Shown: piece after piece, positions 17,656 to 26,299 of the stretch
How the letters are laid out: each line of letters begins with the position of its first letter
Position numbering within the stretch: the first letter of the stretch is position 1
Source: G965222535 sp965222535
Lineage (GTDB): Bacteria > Pseudomonadota > Gammaproteobacteria > HK1
Direction: 5' to 3'
NCBI GenBank assembly: GCA_965222535.1
Contig: OZ244957.1
Span: forward strand, 1,302,001 to 1,366,000
DNA length: 64,000 nucleotides
Notes under the pieces: generated by a model
Told to the model about the DNA's origin: nothing
The model's database searches: none
The model's input: the letters and a program-made list of their open reading frames with translations, nothing else
Position numbers and translations under genes: made by a program

Positions 17656-18216
17656 TCAAGGCACTCTTTGTACGGCGCTCTGCGCCGGGTTTGGCAGCGC
17701 TGAAAGCGTACAACCCGGCATCGGGTCGCCGAGGTAAATCAGCGCATCAGCGGTGCTCTGCGCAAGCAAGGTGGCCACTGCACCCTGTCGCGGAATGTAG
17801 CAATCGGGTGCTATTTCGGCAAGCGGTGCCAGCACAAACGGACGCTCTCTGATCCCGGGGTGAGGTACCACTAGGCTCGGCGTATTGATGCTCTGGTCAC
17901 CGTAAAGCAGCAAGTCCAGATCGAGCGTTCGCGCCCCCCATTTTCGCTGTCGCATCCGCCCATGCAATGCTTCTAAGGCCAGTAGCCGGGTAAGCAATGC
18001 GGGCGCGGATAAACGGCTTTGCACCCTGACCACTGCATTGCAGTAATCCGGCTGATCGGCAGGGCCCATCGGTTTGCTGCGGTAAAGCCCAGAACACGCT
18101 GTCAATTCAGTATCAGCAAGCCACCAGCGCAGCTCATTGATGGCGGATCGCAGTTGTAGCACAGGGGCCGCGAGGTTACTGCCAAGCCCGATAAACGCCG
18201 TTACCGCAGCACGCAT
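17656..18216 (-). CDS. folK: 2-amino-4-hydroxy-6-hydroxymethyldihydropteridine pyrophosphokinase (HPPK)
   Basis: A 186-residue folate enzyme transferring pyrophosphate from ATP to the hydroxymethyl-dihydropterin. Visible signatures are AFIGLGSNLAAPVLQLRSAINEL, the substrate-binding YRSKPMGPADQPDYCNAVVRV, LHGRMRQRKWGARTLDLDLLLYGD with the RTLDLDLL motif and its metal-binding aspartates, and the last-part VVPHPGIRERPFVLAPLAEIAPD. The ATG at 18216 is chosen; a longer frame to 18258 adds non-family residues. It follows pcnB as in many gammaproteobacteria, but a family A repeat and other repeat DNA separate the two. Confidence 0.93.
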   Translation of the reverse strand: MRAAVTAFIGLGSNLAAPVLQLRSAINELRWWLADTELTACSGLYRSKPMGPADQPDYCNAVVRVQSRLSAPALLTRLLALEALHGRMRQRKWGARTLDLDLLLYGDQSINTPSLVVPHPGIRERPFVLAPLAEIAPDCYIPRQGAVATLLAQSTADALIYLGDPMPGCTLSALPNPAQSAVQRVP

Positions 18217-18291
18217 TTGTGGTACGCCTCGGGCGGAATCGCCAAAGCACACATCCAAGCCATAAAAAATGTGTCCCCAAATGAGTCGAGC

Positions 18292-18493
18292 ATACTATGG
18301 AGAACCTCGAAAAATGGTAATCGGATGGGGGTTGGGGGAAGGGATCGTTTTAATTTTTTAATTAGGAGTACCTGCAGCGCGCCGTTCGCTGACCTCTCGA
18401 TCCAGTCAGCGGCACCATGAAATGATTGTTGGAAGGGGCGTTGTCCCCCAATAGACACCTCGCAGCTAACGAAGCTGGTTTTTCGAGGTGTCC
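18292..18493 (-). repeat. Family A repeat, copy i, interrupted
   Basis: One end is AGAACCTCGAAAAATGGTAA near 18292, followed by the G-run GGGGGTTGGGGGAAGGGATC. The other end is the terminal hairpin at about 18457-18493 (ACACCTCGCAGCTAACGAAG with GGTTTTTCGAGGTGT). Between about 18368 and 18430 the normal core is replaced by a segment that contains the C motif (GTCAGCGGCACCATGAAATG) shared with 1044 and 44732. The ORF predicted across it is repeat translation. Confidence 0.7.
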
Positions 18494-18539
18494 GCAACTG
18501 ATGATGCCGCCTAGCTGCCGTCAGTTGCCACGGCAGTCC

Positions 18540-19991
18540 TCAAAAAACGTCTAGCGAAGGATCAAGAGGTGCGGTGGGTGAGTTGACGGATGCTGAGTGA
18601 CGGCGTGTTCGACGTTTGCGTGGTGGTTTTTGGTGCGTGGCTTGGCGGCTATCCTCAGAGGGTTGTTGGCAGTGCGTCCAGCGGGTGGCGGTTTTTTGCA
18701 GCGGCGCGCCTGCTTTGACTCGCAACAAGAGAAAGTCATAGGCGGCGCGGAAGCGCGGATGACTCATCAGGCGCTTCGTTTGGGCGCCGCCTTTGCAGTG
18801 TTCCAAGCGCGGTTGCATCAGCCATATTTCGCGGGTTATCGCGGCGATCCGGCGCGGTAATGACAAGGGCCCCGACAGTCGTTCAAGGTTCTCCACGCAG
18901 GCCGTATCATAGGCTTGTTGCCTAGGAAGCCCACGTGCGATGCCGGTTGCTGCACCATGCCATACCGGCACCCACAGCAAAGCGGCGAATAAGAACGCTG
19001 GGGTATTGGCTTTCCCTGCGGCTATCCTCGCGTCTGTATCGGCTAAGGCAAAGCGTGTCAATCGATCGGAGAATCCTCCCGGCTCGTGGTGAGAATAGCA
19101 TTGCTGTTTGCTCAACAAACAGAAAAATAAGCCATATTCAAGCAACAACTGATAACTGCGCTCAGCGCATCCAGTCATCAGCAATTTCAGCACTTCTTCG
19201 TACAATCGAGCCGCCGGGACTCCTTGGAGCTTAGCGCCATACTGATGTATTGGCACCGCCGTCTCGTGTGCGATGTCAAAGCCCAACTTAGCCGCAAAGC
19301 GCAGCGCTCGCAGAATGCGCACGGGGTCTTCTTGGTAGCGCAGGTCAGGATCGCCGATGATCCGCACTGTGCGCTTTGTGAGATCGGCGACACCGCTATT
19401 GAAATCAACGATGGTATCACTGCTGGGATCGTAGTAGAGGCTGTTGATCGTGAAGTCTCGCCGCTTGGCATCCTCTGCTAAGGTGGCAGTGTATTGATTA
19501 TCGCGCACGATACGACCGCTTTCATTGACGTTGCAGGAGGGGGTGTCAATGATCGGCGCGGCACGGAAAGTGGCGACCTCAATGACCTCGCGCCCGACAC
19601 GGACATGCACCAGTACAAAACGCCGACCAATCATGCGGCTGCGGCGAAACAGGCTGCGGATCTGCTGCGGCTCGGCAGCGGTTGCGATATCAAAATCTTT
19701 GGGGCGCAGGCCGACCAAAATGTCGCGTACCCCGCCACCCACCAGATAGGATTCAAAACCCGCTTGTTGTAGTGTCTGCAAAACGGTGAGTGCAGCACGG
19801 CTGACGCTATCCGGCTTTATGCCGTTTTCCGCGCCTGAAAGCAGGGTTGGGTGATCGCTTTGAGGCGCGTTTGGTTGTTTGGCGGTCAAGGTGGGAGTGG
19901 AGTAGAGCGTGAGCAGGTTGTGGGCACCTCGAAAAATCAGCTTGGTTAGCTTTCCGAGGTGTCGTCTATTGAGGGAAGGATTATAAATCAA
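18540..19991 (-). CDS. pcnB: Poly(A) polymerase I, N-terminus partly repeat-derived
   Basis: The 483-residue frame encodes a class II nucleotidyltransferase that adds 3' poly(A) tails to RNA for decay. SYLVGGGVRDILVGLRPKDFDIATAAEPQQIRSLFRR contains the GG-x9-DxD catalytic core; RRFVLVHVRVGREVIEVATFR, EDAKRRDFTINSLYYDP and RIIGDPDLRYQEDPVRILRALRFAAKLGF follow as in PcnB rather than CCA transferase. The basic C-terminal tail (HQKPPRKRRTRRHSASVNS) is also PcnB-like. The first 22 residues (MIYNPSLNRRHLGKLTKLIFRG) are read through family A copy a, including its hairpin. A TTG at 19889 could be the original start. Either way the ribosome site is inside or next to the repeat. Confidence 0.9.
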   Translation of the reverse strand: MIYNPSLNRRHLGKLTKLIFRGAHNLLTLYSTPTLTAKQPNAPQSDHPTLLSGAENGIKPDSVSRAALTVLQTLQQAGFESYLVGGGVRDILVGLRPKDFDIATAAEPQQIRSLFRRSRMIGRRFVLVHVRVGREVIEVATFRAAPIIDTPSCNVNESGRIVRDNQYTATLAEDAKRRDFTINSLYYDPSSDTIVDFNSGVADLTKRTVRIIGDPDLRYQEDPVRILRALRFAAKLGFDIAHETAVPIHQYGAKLQGVPAARLYEEVLKLLMTGCAERSYQLLLEYGLFFCLLSKQQCYSHHEPGGFSDRLTRFALADTDARIAAGKANTPAFLFAALLWVPVWHGAATGIARGLPRQQAYDTACVENLERLSGPLSLPRRIAAITREIWLMQPRLEHCKGGAQTKRLMSHPRFRAAYDFLLLRVKAGAPLQKTATRWTHCQQPSEDSRQATHQKPPRKRRTRRHSASVNSPTAPLDPSLDVF

Positions 19992-20060
19992 TAGCTTACG
20001 TTACAGGTACTCATATCCCTTCCCTCAAACCCCATCCCGGTGCCATTTTTTGAGGTTCCC
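19923..20060 (+). repeat. Family A repeat, copy a (complete)
   Basis: Complete copy: hairpin end GGCACCTCGAAAAATCAGCT with GCTTTCCGAGGTGTC, then GTCTATTGAGGGAAGGATTA, the core GGCTTACGTTACAGG-like segment, CATATCCCTTCCCTCAAACC, and the other end TTTTTTGAGGTTCCC. The GAGGGAAGG and CCTTCCCTC arms form an inner stem inside the terminal repeats. In reverse it supplies the start of the pcnB frame. Consensus for the family is built from copies a, b, f, l and o. Confidence 0.93.
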
Positions 20061-20078
20061 TTGAGGGATTAGTCGTCA

Positions 20079-20309
20079 TTAAACGCAGGCCTGACGAGCG
20101 TCCCAACTGGACTTTGGCGTCCGCGCCAATGCATGACCGTGGACGATAGTGCGTTCGGCCCAAGCACCATCTTCCCAGCCACCGCTGCGCAGTTTGCCCA
20201 TCAAATAATGCGTTGTGACCGAATACTGGCGAGAGTGAGGTGCTTGTGCCGCAGCAATCCGATGTTCTGTGCTCGCCAATAGAAAATATCCCTTGGATGT
20301 ACAACTCAT
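20079..20309 (-). CDS. Small orphan protein translationally coupled to UDG
   Basis: A 76-residue frame (MSCTSKGYFLLASTEHRIAAAQAPHSRQYSVTTHYLMGKLRSGGWEDGAWAERTIVHGHALARTP...). I do not recognise it. Its ATG overlaps the UDG stop in an ATGA, the usual sign of coupled translation, and the frame uses ordinary codons, so I believe it is expressed. It ends just before family A copy a. No motif, signal peptide or membrane segment is seen. The overlapping 97-residue frame at 20011-20304 is judged a shadow. Confidence 0.5.
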   Translation of the reverse strand: MSCTSKGYFLLASTEHRIAAAQAPHSRQYSVTTHYLMGKLRSGGWEDGAWAERTIVHGHALARTPKSSWDARQACV

Positions 20310-20980
20310 CCCCCCACTAGCAAGTTGCGCAAGCGTTTCAGATCGTCAAAGGCCTTGCGCTTATCGATCGGGTTGCGCAGCAGATACGCCGGATGGTAGG
20401 TCACCAATAGCGGAATATCAGAATCCAAGCAGCGATGCTGGTGCAGGCGCAGGTGTTTGATCGAATCTGTGGTGCGCGCCAAGTGCTGTGCTGCAACGCG
20501 ACCAAGGGCGACAATCACCCGCGGTCGCACCAATGCAATCTGAAGACTAAGATAACCTTGGCAGGCGGCGATTTCTTCCGTCAGCGGGTTACGGTTACCG
20601 GGCGGTCTGCATTTGACGATGTTAGTGATATACACCTGCGATCGAGATAAACCAATGGCTGCCAGCATGCGATTGAGTAACTGCCCAGCGCGACCAACAA
20701 AGGGCTCCCCTTGCCGATCCTCTTCCGCTCCGGGCCCTTCACCGATCAACATGCAGGCGACCGATACGCGACCAACACCGAACACCGTCTGCGTGCGCGT
20801 CTTGCAAAGGGCGCAGCCGGTGCAATCAGCCACCGTCTGGCGCAGTTGCTGTAGCTTGTCTGTGGCGGGGGTGCTAACTGGATCTGCCGCGTCAGTGGAC
20901 GCATCAGACGGGCACTGACGACGCAGATAAGGCGTGATGCCAAGAACCCGGAGGTACTGATCGCGACGCTGTTGCTGCAA
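20306..20980 (-). CDS. Uracil-DNA glycosylase, family 4 (Fe-S)
   Basis: A 224-residue type-4 uracil-DNA glycosylase removing uracil from DNA. The N-terminal CTGCALCKTRTQTVFG contributes cluster cysteines, GEGPGAEEDRQGEPFVGRAGQLLNRML holds motif A of the active site, NIVKCRPPGNRNP another conserved block, and VTYHPAYLLRNP the DNA-contact loop with the catalytic-site His. The start is TTG at 20980, placed where family proteins begin (x-R-x2-YLRVLGI); no ATG is available. Copy b of repeat A lies 28 bases upstream, so expression signals must be in that short gap or in the repeat. Confidence 0.9.
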   Translation of the reverse strand: MQQQRRDQYLRVLGITPYLRRQCPSDASTDAADPVSTPATDKLQQLRQTVADCTGCALCKTRTQTVFGVGRVSVACMLIGEGPGAEEDRQGEPFVGRAGQLLNRMLAAIGLSRSQVYITNIVKCRPPGNRNPLTEEIAACQGYLSLQIALVRPRVIVALGRVAAQHLARTTDSIKHLRLHQHRCLDSDIPLLVTYHPAYLLRNPIDKRKAFDDLKRLRNLLVGG

Positions 20981-21008
20981 CCCGAATTCTCTCCGCGAGA
21001 GGCTGAAG

Positions 21009-21138
21009 GGTACCTCGAAAAACTGTGCGAGGCTCGCTTTCCGAGGTGTCGTCTATTGGGGGAAGGATTATAAATCAATGGCTTACGTTACAGGTATTCA
21101 TGTCCCTTTCCCCAGCCCGTTGAGTTTTTGAAGTTCCC
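21009..21138 (+). repeat. Family A repeat, copy b (complete)
   Basis: Complete, with hairpin GGTACCTCGAAAAACTGTGC / GGCTCGCTTTCCGAGGTGTC. Its inner stem (GTGCGAGG, CTCGC) is unlike that of copy a although the outer ends match. It ends TTTTTGAAGTTCCC. Confidence 0.9.
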
Positions 21139-21178
21139 TGAAATCTAAGCCGTACCGGGGCGCTATGCGGTGCTTTGC

Positions 21179-21955
21179 TTATTGGCGACTTTGCCAAGCA
21201 CGTTGACGCCCAGCGCGGCGCTTGCGGATCGCAAGCAGTGTCAACACGGGCCCCGATAACACATAGCCGGTGAACAACAGGCATAGAGTAAGAGGCGGGT
21301 TGCTGAAAATAAATACGAATAACAAGACGATCGCCAAGAGCGCGGCAAACGAAATGCGCCCGCGCAGGTGCATCGTTTTGAAGCTGTAGAAACGCACGTT
21401 TGAGACCATCAGAGCGGCCGTTATGACGGTTACCAGCAACACCAACGGGATCCCTTGCGCGCCGCTTATCTGTTGTTCGATTAACAGCCACACCACGCTT
21501 GCTACCGATGCCGCTGCAGCGGGACACGGTAAGCCTTGGAAATAGTCTTTTTTAGCAACACTGAGCTGGCTGTTGAAACGCGCTAGGCGCAGCGCGGTCG
21601 CCGTAGCGTAGAAAAATGCAATCAACCAGCCAAGTTGATCGAGGTTAACCAGAGACCATTGGTAGATCAGCAGCGCTGGCGCGATACCGAATGAGACGAC
21701 ATCAGCAAGGCTATCGTATTCGGCACCGAACAGGCTCTGGGTATTGGTCAGGCGTGCGATACGTCCATCCGCGCCATCCAGTACGATGGCGATCAGGATC
21801 GCTAATATGGCAGCCTCAAAATCACCTCCGATGCATACTACCATCGCATAAAAACCGGCAAACAAAGCCGCGGTGGTGAACAGATTGGGCAATAGAAAAA
21901 TGCCGGGGATCGGCTTTTTCACAGTTGTTCGAGGAGGAACCAGTGGTGCTGTCAT
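21179..21955 (-). CDS. pssA: CDP-diacylglycerol-serine O-phosphatidyltransferase
   Basis: A 258-residue inner-membrane enzyme making phosphatidylserine, first step to phosphatidylethanolamine. The CDP-alcohol phosphotransferase motif DGADGRIARLTNTQSLFGAEYDSLAD matches DG-x2-AR-x8-G-x3-D-x3-D with all three aspartates. About eight hydrophobic segments follow (such as LAILIAIVL, AAALLAIVLLFVFIFS). This is the membrane type found in Gram-positives and many sulfur bacteria rather than the soluble E. coli type. Start at 21955 (ATGACAGCACC); the 51 extra residues of the longer frame carry no family signal. Confidence 0.9.
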   Translation of the reverse strand: MTAPLVPPRTTVKKPIPGIFLLPNLFTTAALFAGFYAMVVCIGGDFEAAILAILIAIVLDGADGRIARLTNTQSLFGAEYDSLADVVSFGIAPALLIYQWSLVNLDQLGWLIAFFYATATALRLARFNSQLSVAKKDYFQGLPCPAAAASVASVVWLLIEQQISGAQGIPLVLLVTVITAALMVSNVRFYSFKTMHLRGRISFAALLAIVLLFVFIFSNPPLTLCLLFTGYVLSGPVLTLLAIRKRRAGRQRAWQSRQ

Positions 21956-22114
21956 GAGACACCCTCTGCGGGTAATGAAACGTGGATATAAAATCCGGGA
22001 AGCTCTCTCACGAGTCCAAAATAACCTAGCGCTGTTATACAGCCGCTCTTTTGCTGATACCCAACAGTTATCTTCTCTGGTCTCAGCGCGCCTTGCTTTT
22101 TGAACCAAGGACTA

Positions 22115-22264
22115 GGCACCTCGAAAACTGCGTTTCGCGGGCTTTCCGAGGTATCTTGCGTGGCTTACCTATTGAGGGAAGGATTATAAATCAATGGCTA
22201 ACGTTACAAATGATCAAGTCGCTTCTGCCAAACCTCCATCCTATTCAAGGTTCTTCGAGGTGCC
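22115..22264 (+). repeat. Family A repeat, copy c
   Basis: Hairpin end GGCACCTCGAAAACTGCGTT / CGGGCTTTCCGAGGT, core TTGAGGGAAGGATTATAAAT and GGCTAACGTTACAAATG, then AACCTCCATCCTATTCAAGG and an end CTTCGAGGTGCC. The second end reads GGTGCC rather than GGTTCCC. It lies between pssA and sixA. Confidence 0.88.
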
Positions 22265-22290
22265 AAAATAAAAGACCGGCCGAGGAAAAT

Positions 22291-22806
22291 CTACGCATCA
22301 ATGAGTGATTTTGGTTGCGTCAGCGACAACAACTGACCGCAACCGGCACCTAAATCCGACCAGTCATCGGGTAGTTCAAAGCGCGCGAGGGTTGCTGTTG
22401 GCATAATTTTTGCGTAACCAGCCAGTTGTTGTTGATTACTACACAGGTAGTACACCAGCTCTTCCATCGCTGGATTATGCCCCACGATCATCACGCATGG
22501 CGCCTTTGGATGCGTCTGCAGCAGCGTAAGGATTGTCTCAGGTGCTGCCATGTAGATCGCATGCTCAAAGTGTACGTTTATGGCTTCTGCTTTGGCGGCG
22601 CTTTGCAATCGCTCCAAGGTTTGCCGGGTACGCACTGAATCTGAACTGATGATCGCCTGTGGCAAGTACCCCTGAAGGCGCATCCAGCGCCCCATGGCTT
22701 GCGCATCGCGCTGTCCACGAGGTGCCAGTGGGCGCTCAAAATCGCTATCAGCGTCACTGTCCCATGCCGACTTGGCGTGACGCAACAGCATCAGCTCGCG
22801 GCTCAT
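22291..22806 (-). CDS. sixA: Phosphohistidine phosphatase SixA
   Basis: A 171-residue histidine phosphatase of the SixA branch. It opens ELMLLRHAKSAWD with the RHAKS nucleophile motif, then DFERPLAPRGQRDAQAMGRWM, ISSDSVRTRQTLE and VMIVGHNPAMEELVYYL, which holds the second catalytic His. SixA removes phosphate from phosphohistidine in signalling or phosphotransfer proteins in the cytoplasm. Family length is usual. Confidence 0.92.
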   Translation of the reverse strand: MSRELMLLRHAKSAWDSDADSDFERPLAPRGQRDAQAMGRWMRLQGYLPQAIISSDSVRTRQTLERLQSAAKAEAINVHFEHAIYMAAPETILTLLQTHPKAPCVMIVGHNPAMEELVYYLCSNQQQLAGYAKIMPTATLARFELPDDWSDLGAGCGQLLSLTQPKSLIDA

Positions 22807-22837
22807 AATCGGCTACCGCTATCGTGCATTCGCATTA

Positions 22838-22922
22838 GAGAACCTCGAAAAACCCTGAAGCGGGATGAGAGTTTGGGAAAGGGGTGCTATGATTAATTTG
22901 GCAACCCATTGATTAATATACC
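22838..22922 (-). repeat. Family A repeat, copy j, partial
   Basis: AGAACCTCGAAAAACCCTGA, a GGGATGAGAGTTTGGGAAAG arm and a divergent ATTGATTAATAT core remain; the C-rich arm and hairpin are missing. It lies upstream of sixA, between it and the heme A synthase gene. Confidence 0.7.
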
Positions 22923-22957
22923 ATTTAAACAATATAACAGCAAATTAAGGCAGCTCT

Positions 22958-23938
22958 TTAGTCCCTGCGGGCCGATAGCACGTGGCATAACCCTAACAGC
23001 ATTGTCAATAATATCAGTCCACCCGCTTGGTGCATCGACGCCAGTACGATGGGTACCTGTAGCAACAATACGCTAATCCCCATAGCGGCTTGTAACAATA
23101 CCGCGATGGTGCTACCTACCAACCACCAGCGCACCTTGGCGGCGCTGTAGAACCAACCTGCGATGGCTAATGCCAGCAGTGCGATAACCATCAGCAGCGC
23201 CAGCAGACGGTGTATCCATTGCACGGTGACAGGGTTAGTAAACAGATTGCGCCATCCTAGTTCAAGCACCCACAAGCCCGGAGGTGCCCAGTGCTCTCCC
23301 ATTTTCGGGAAGGTATTGTAGCCATAGCCAGCTTTGGTGGCGGCGACAAAGGCACCCGACAACAGCAACACCAGCAATAACGCTGACACCCAGGCCGCGC
23401 CTCGGCGTAACCACTGCGGCTGATCGGGAACCGAGCGCTGCCAGAAGCCCAACCATAGCCATAACAGCATACTGAATATCGCGATTGCCAGCAACCAGTG
23501 TGCGGCTAAGCGGTAAGGGCTCACGGCAGGCACATCGACCAACCCGCTTTTTACCATATACCAACCGAGCAGCCCTTGCAAACTACCCAATACCAGTAAC
23601 AAACACAAGCGCCACAACAATCCTCGGCTAAGCCAGCCGCTGAGGGCGAAACAGAGTAACGGGACGGTGAACGCGACTCCAATCAGACGGCCTAGCATAC
23701 GATGCGCATATTCAAACCAGAACAAGGGTTTGAACTCGGCGAGACCGATGCCGAGGTTAACTTTACGGTACTCAGGAGATTGTTGATAAGCGCGAAAAAG
23801 TGTATCCCAATCGTTTGGCGACAGCGGCGGCACGACACCGCTAACCGGTCGCCAATCGACCATTGATAAACCAGAACCAGTGAGCCGAGTGATGCCACCA
23901 AGGACAACCATTGAAGCCACCAACAGCAGGCAGCCCAA
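22958..23938 (-). CDS. ctaA: Heme A synthase (COX15/CtaA)
   Basis: A 326-residue inner-membrane enzyme oxidising the C8 methyl of heme O to make heme A for aa3-type cytochrome oxidase. About eight membrane helices are visible. The N-terminal family signature GGITRLTGSGLSMVDWRPVSG is intact, as are FWFEYAHRMLGRLIG, AAHWLLAIAIF, WIHRLLALLMV and SMHQAGGLILL, carrying the heme-ligand histidines. The TTG at 23938 is the only ordinary start codon, but in-frame basic residues (SRSRARAIKWWL) just upstream look like real N-terminus, so a rarer start may be used. Confidence 0.88.
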   Translation of the reverse strand: MGCLLLVASMVVLGGITRLTGSGLSMVDWRPVSGVVPPLSPNDWDTLFRAYQQSPEYRKVNLGIGLAEFKPLFWFEYAHRMLGRLIGVAFTVPLLCFALSGWLSRGLLWRLCLLLVLGSLQGLLGWYMVKSGLVDVPAVSPYRLAAHWLLAIAIFSMLLWLWLGFWQRSVPDQPQWLRRGAAWVSALLLVLLLSGAFVAATKAGYGYNTFPKMGEHWAPPGLWVLELGWRNLFTNPVTVQWIHRLLALLMVIALLALAIAGWFYSAAKVRWWLVGSTIAVLLQAAMGISVLLLQVPIVLASMHQAGGLILLTMLLGLCHVLSARRD

Positions 23939-24108
23939 TAACCACCACTTAATCGCCCTCGCGCGAGAGCGGGAATGACTACCGTAGCAGCGATTGTCAG
24001 ATGGTGACGGCGGGATGATCGTTATTTTCGCAAAAGTGCCAATGGCGGCGTAAGCAGTGGCGCTAAAAATAGCGCCAGCGCCACATAGGAGCAGATGTCA
24101 GATGGGTA

Positions 24109-24190
24109 TGCCGGAGGCGAGAGTCGAACTCGCAAGCCCGCAGGCGGAGGATTTTGAGTCCTCTGTGTCTTCCAATTCCACCACTCCGGC
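24109..24190 (-). tRNA. tRNA-Leu (anticodon CAA)
   Basis: The reverse strand gives an 82-base long-variable-arm tRNA. The acceptor arm is GCCGGAG/CTCCGGC with discriminator A; the anticodon stem GGACTCAAAATCC holds CAA; the T arm includes GAGTTCGACTCTC. CCA is not encoded. Confidence 0.96.
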
Positions 24191-25066
24191 AAGTAGTCGA
24201 TAGGGTAACGTAAAAAATCCTTGCGTCAAGATAAAAGGGATACTCTAAGGCAAATGCACGCTTCAAAAAGCGCGGCTGATAATGAGCTAAAAGCAACAAA
24301 CCAGCCCATCCCAAGCCGCTGAGCAATTCAACTCAGCCAAAGACCGCCTGTTTCTATAACTTCATGAACGTCTCCATTCCAAGGCCTAAATATTGGCTAC
24401 AATGCTCTCCTCTTCAGGCTCATTTCTGGATTAAAAACACCATGGGTACTCGAAATTTTCTCCTTTATCTGCGATTAGGCACTTCGATAATACCTCAACT
24501 GCCAGCAACAAGCGGTAACTATTATACGGTAAACCTTCTATCGATACGGAACAGCTAATCCTTCACTACAATAGCCCCCCAAAGTACCTCGGGAAAATCC
24601 GTTCGCTGAGTTCTTCTAGGTACCCTCTACGGAGTTTGAAGCGGCTGCTGACAAAACCATGAGGCGGAGGTGTACGGGGGGCGACAGCGCCTTGCCTGCG
24701 CCTAGCAGCAAATAGCACCTAGAGTAGCTGGAGAGGGTGTTTGGTGTATTCAAGCAGGATGTTGGGATCGCAAAAAACCGAACAAAGGGCTGAAACCAAA
24801 ACGGGCGTGCGGAGGATGATGGGTACTGCACTCAATACTGAAGCGGGTGACCACTACTCAAAACCAATGCGGCGGGGGGCGTTCCATAAGTCCGTCTAGC
24901 GGATAGGGGTTGGATAGAAAAGCGGCGGTTGCAGCCAATAATTCATACCTCTACAGGCCAATCCCTGCTTCTCAAGACAAAACGCTGTTTTCCAAGGAGA
25001 ACCAGCCACCGACGGTGTGTTCCCCCTGTCTTATTGAAGCTATCTTGCCTTGCTACTGGACCTAGA
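24191..25066. other. Long intergenic region with repeat debris
   Basis: No believable gene. A degraded family A hairpin sits at 24584-24624 (GGTACC-like ends, arms GTACCTCGGGAAAA and TTCTTCTAGGTAC). The rest (24630-25060) is moderately structured and may contain old transposase code on the minus strand, but I cannot assign it. Confidence 0.45.
24584..24624. repeat. Family A-type hairpin, degraded solo
   Basis: GTACCTCGGGAAAATCCG opposes GAGTTCTTCTAGGTACC, pairing at the outer part only. No A core follows. Confidence 0.5.
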
Positions 25067-26293
25067 TCACTCCCCTACGATGATAATTTTAGGCGTGTAC
25101 TCCCCTGCGTTCATCTTTTTCCTAGCTTCATACAGCCCCGCATCGGTTACCGCATACCCTTCAAGTGCCATCACCTTCAGATGCGCTTCACGGGTAACTA
25201 AATTTGACAACACATACCCCATAGCATTTGCCTGGTGAGCATAGTCCAAGTGAAAATATCGCCATAATCTCATTTTCCTACGCTTGCTGTTTGTCAAGGC
25301 ATTAATATCATCGACCCCAAACTCATCGCCAATCATACGCAGCCGCCGCGCTTGCTGAGCGCGCCGGTCATAGACAACGATTTGATCGATGAAATCATCT
25401 CCAGAGGCACTAAACAAAAACCGATAGTCATCAATAAATTCTGGATATCTGTTATAATGAAATTTCACTGGAAGATCGGGCATTGCCGGTGCGTACCGAT
25501 ACCCCGCATTTGGCCCCATAATGAATATGTTGTTGTCTCCATATAAGTTTCTGTATGCAGTAAAACTAAACAGTCTATTACTGCCCGCCCCCTTTTTTAG
25601 CCGCTCTTCTTCAGCCACCCAACTCGATTTTCGATCAATGGCCCGAAGAACTTCACCATTAAAAATAAAATCCTGATCGTTTGGCAGATAACGAGGCCTT
25701 CCATACACATACATCTTAAACGGGGTCAAGCGTCTATATCCGCTGCCATCAATGGCTATCTCATGGTAACTGGGCCAACTGACCCAAGAGCTTGCTCGCT
25801 TCTTTTCCTTTGCAGAATAATTATAATACGTATCCGAGGTCATCGCATAGATCAACTTATCTCCGCGGTTTGAGAAGGATGGGCGCAGGGCCACGGCTCC
25901 CTTGCGGCGCTCGGTCAGAATTCTCATGCCACTGCCGTCCGCCTGCATGATCGCCAACGGCCAGTCATAATCTTGATACTGGGCCGAAAAAGCAATCCGT
26001 TGGTTGTCTGCAGAAAAGGTAGCCCACCGTATCTTAAAATCATTCTGCGCTGCCCGGTAGATGCCGACAAATCTTTTCTTCTTAATATCATACAACGCCG
26101 TTCCGCATTGATGACCGATAACGAGCTGCATATACTTTCTATCGCAATAGAGTAATAATGCTTGCGTTGCATCGGATGAAATACTCATGCTCTGCACGCT
26201 GTATGGCACGTCGTCAATCCCTTTTCTGCCGCCACAGGCGATCACGAGCGACAGCATCATTAATACGCTAATCGCCCGGATTTTATTTTTCAT
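25067..26293 (-). CDS. Lipoprotein with TolB/WD40-like repeats, unknown function
   Basis: A 408-residue predicted outer-membrane or periplasmic lipoprotein: MKNKIRAISVLMMLSLVIACGG gives signal and lipobox VIAC. The body has repeated beta-propeller-like segments typical of TolB/PD40 proteins, for example IRWATFSADNQRIAFSAQYQDYDWPLAIMQADGSGMRIL and RPSFSNRGDKLIYAM and IAIDGSGYRRLTPF, followed by DDYRFLFSASGDDFIDQIVVYD. I do not recognise the exact family. The longer frame to 26461 adds 56 residues that are IS5 transposase debris, so the start is set at 26293. Base composition is more AT-rich than most of the window. Confidence 0.7.
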   Translation of the reverse strand: MKNKIRAISVLMMLSLVIACGGRKGIDDVPYSVQSMSISSDATQALLLYCDRKYMQLVIGHQCGTALYDIKKKRFVGIYRAAQNDFKIRWATFSADNQRIAFSAQYQDYDWPLAIMQADGSGMRILTERRKGAVALRPSFSNRGDKLIYAMTSDTYYNYSAKEKKRASSWVSWPSYHEIAIDGSGYRRLTPFKMYVYGRPRYLPNDQDFIFNGEVLRAIDRKSSWVAEEERLKKGAGSNRLFSFTAYRNLYGDNNIFIMGPNAGYRYAPAMPDLPVKFHYNRYPEFIDDYRFLFSASGDDFIDQIVVYDRRAQQARRLRMIGDEFGVDDINALTNSKRRKMRLWRYFHLDYAHQANAMGYVLSNLVTREAHLKVMALEGYAVTDAGLYEARKKMNAGEYTPKIIIVGE

Positions 26294-26299
26294 CGGAGG

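Noticed and set aside
20011..20304. 97-residue minus-strand frame
   Set aside because: It overlaps the better-supported 76-residue coupled frame and runs into family A copy a.
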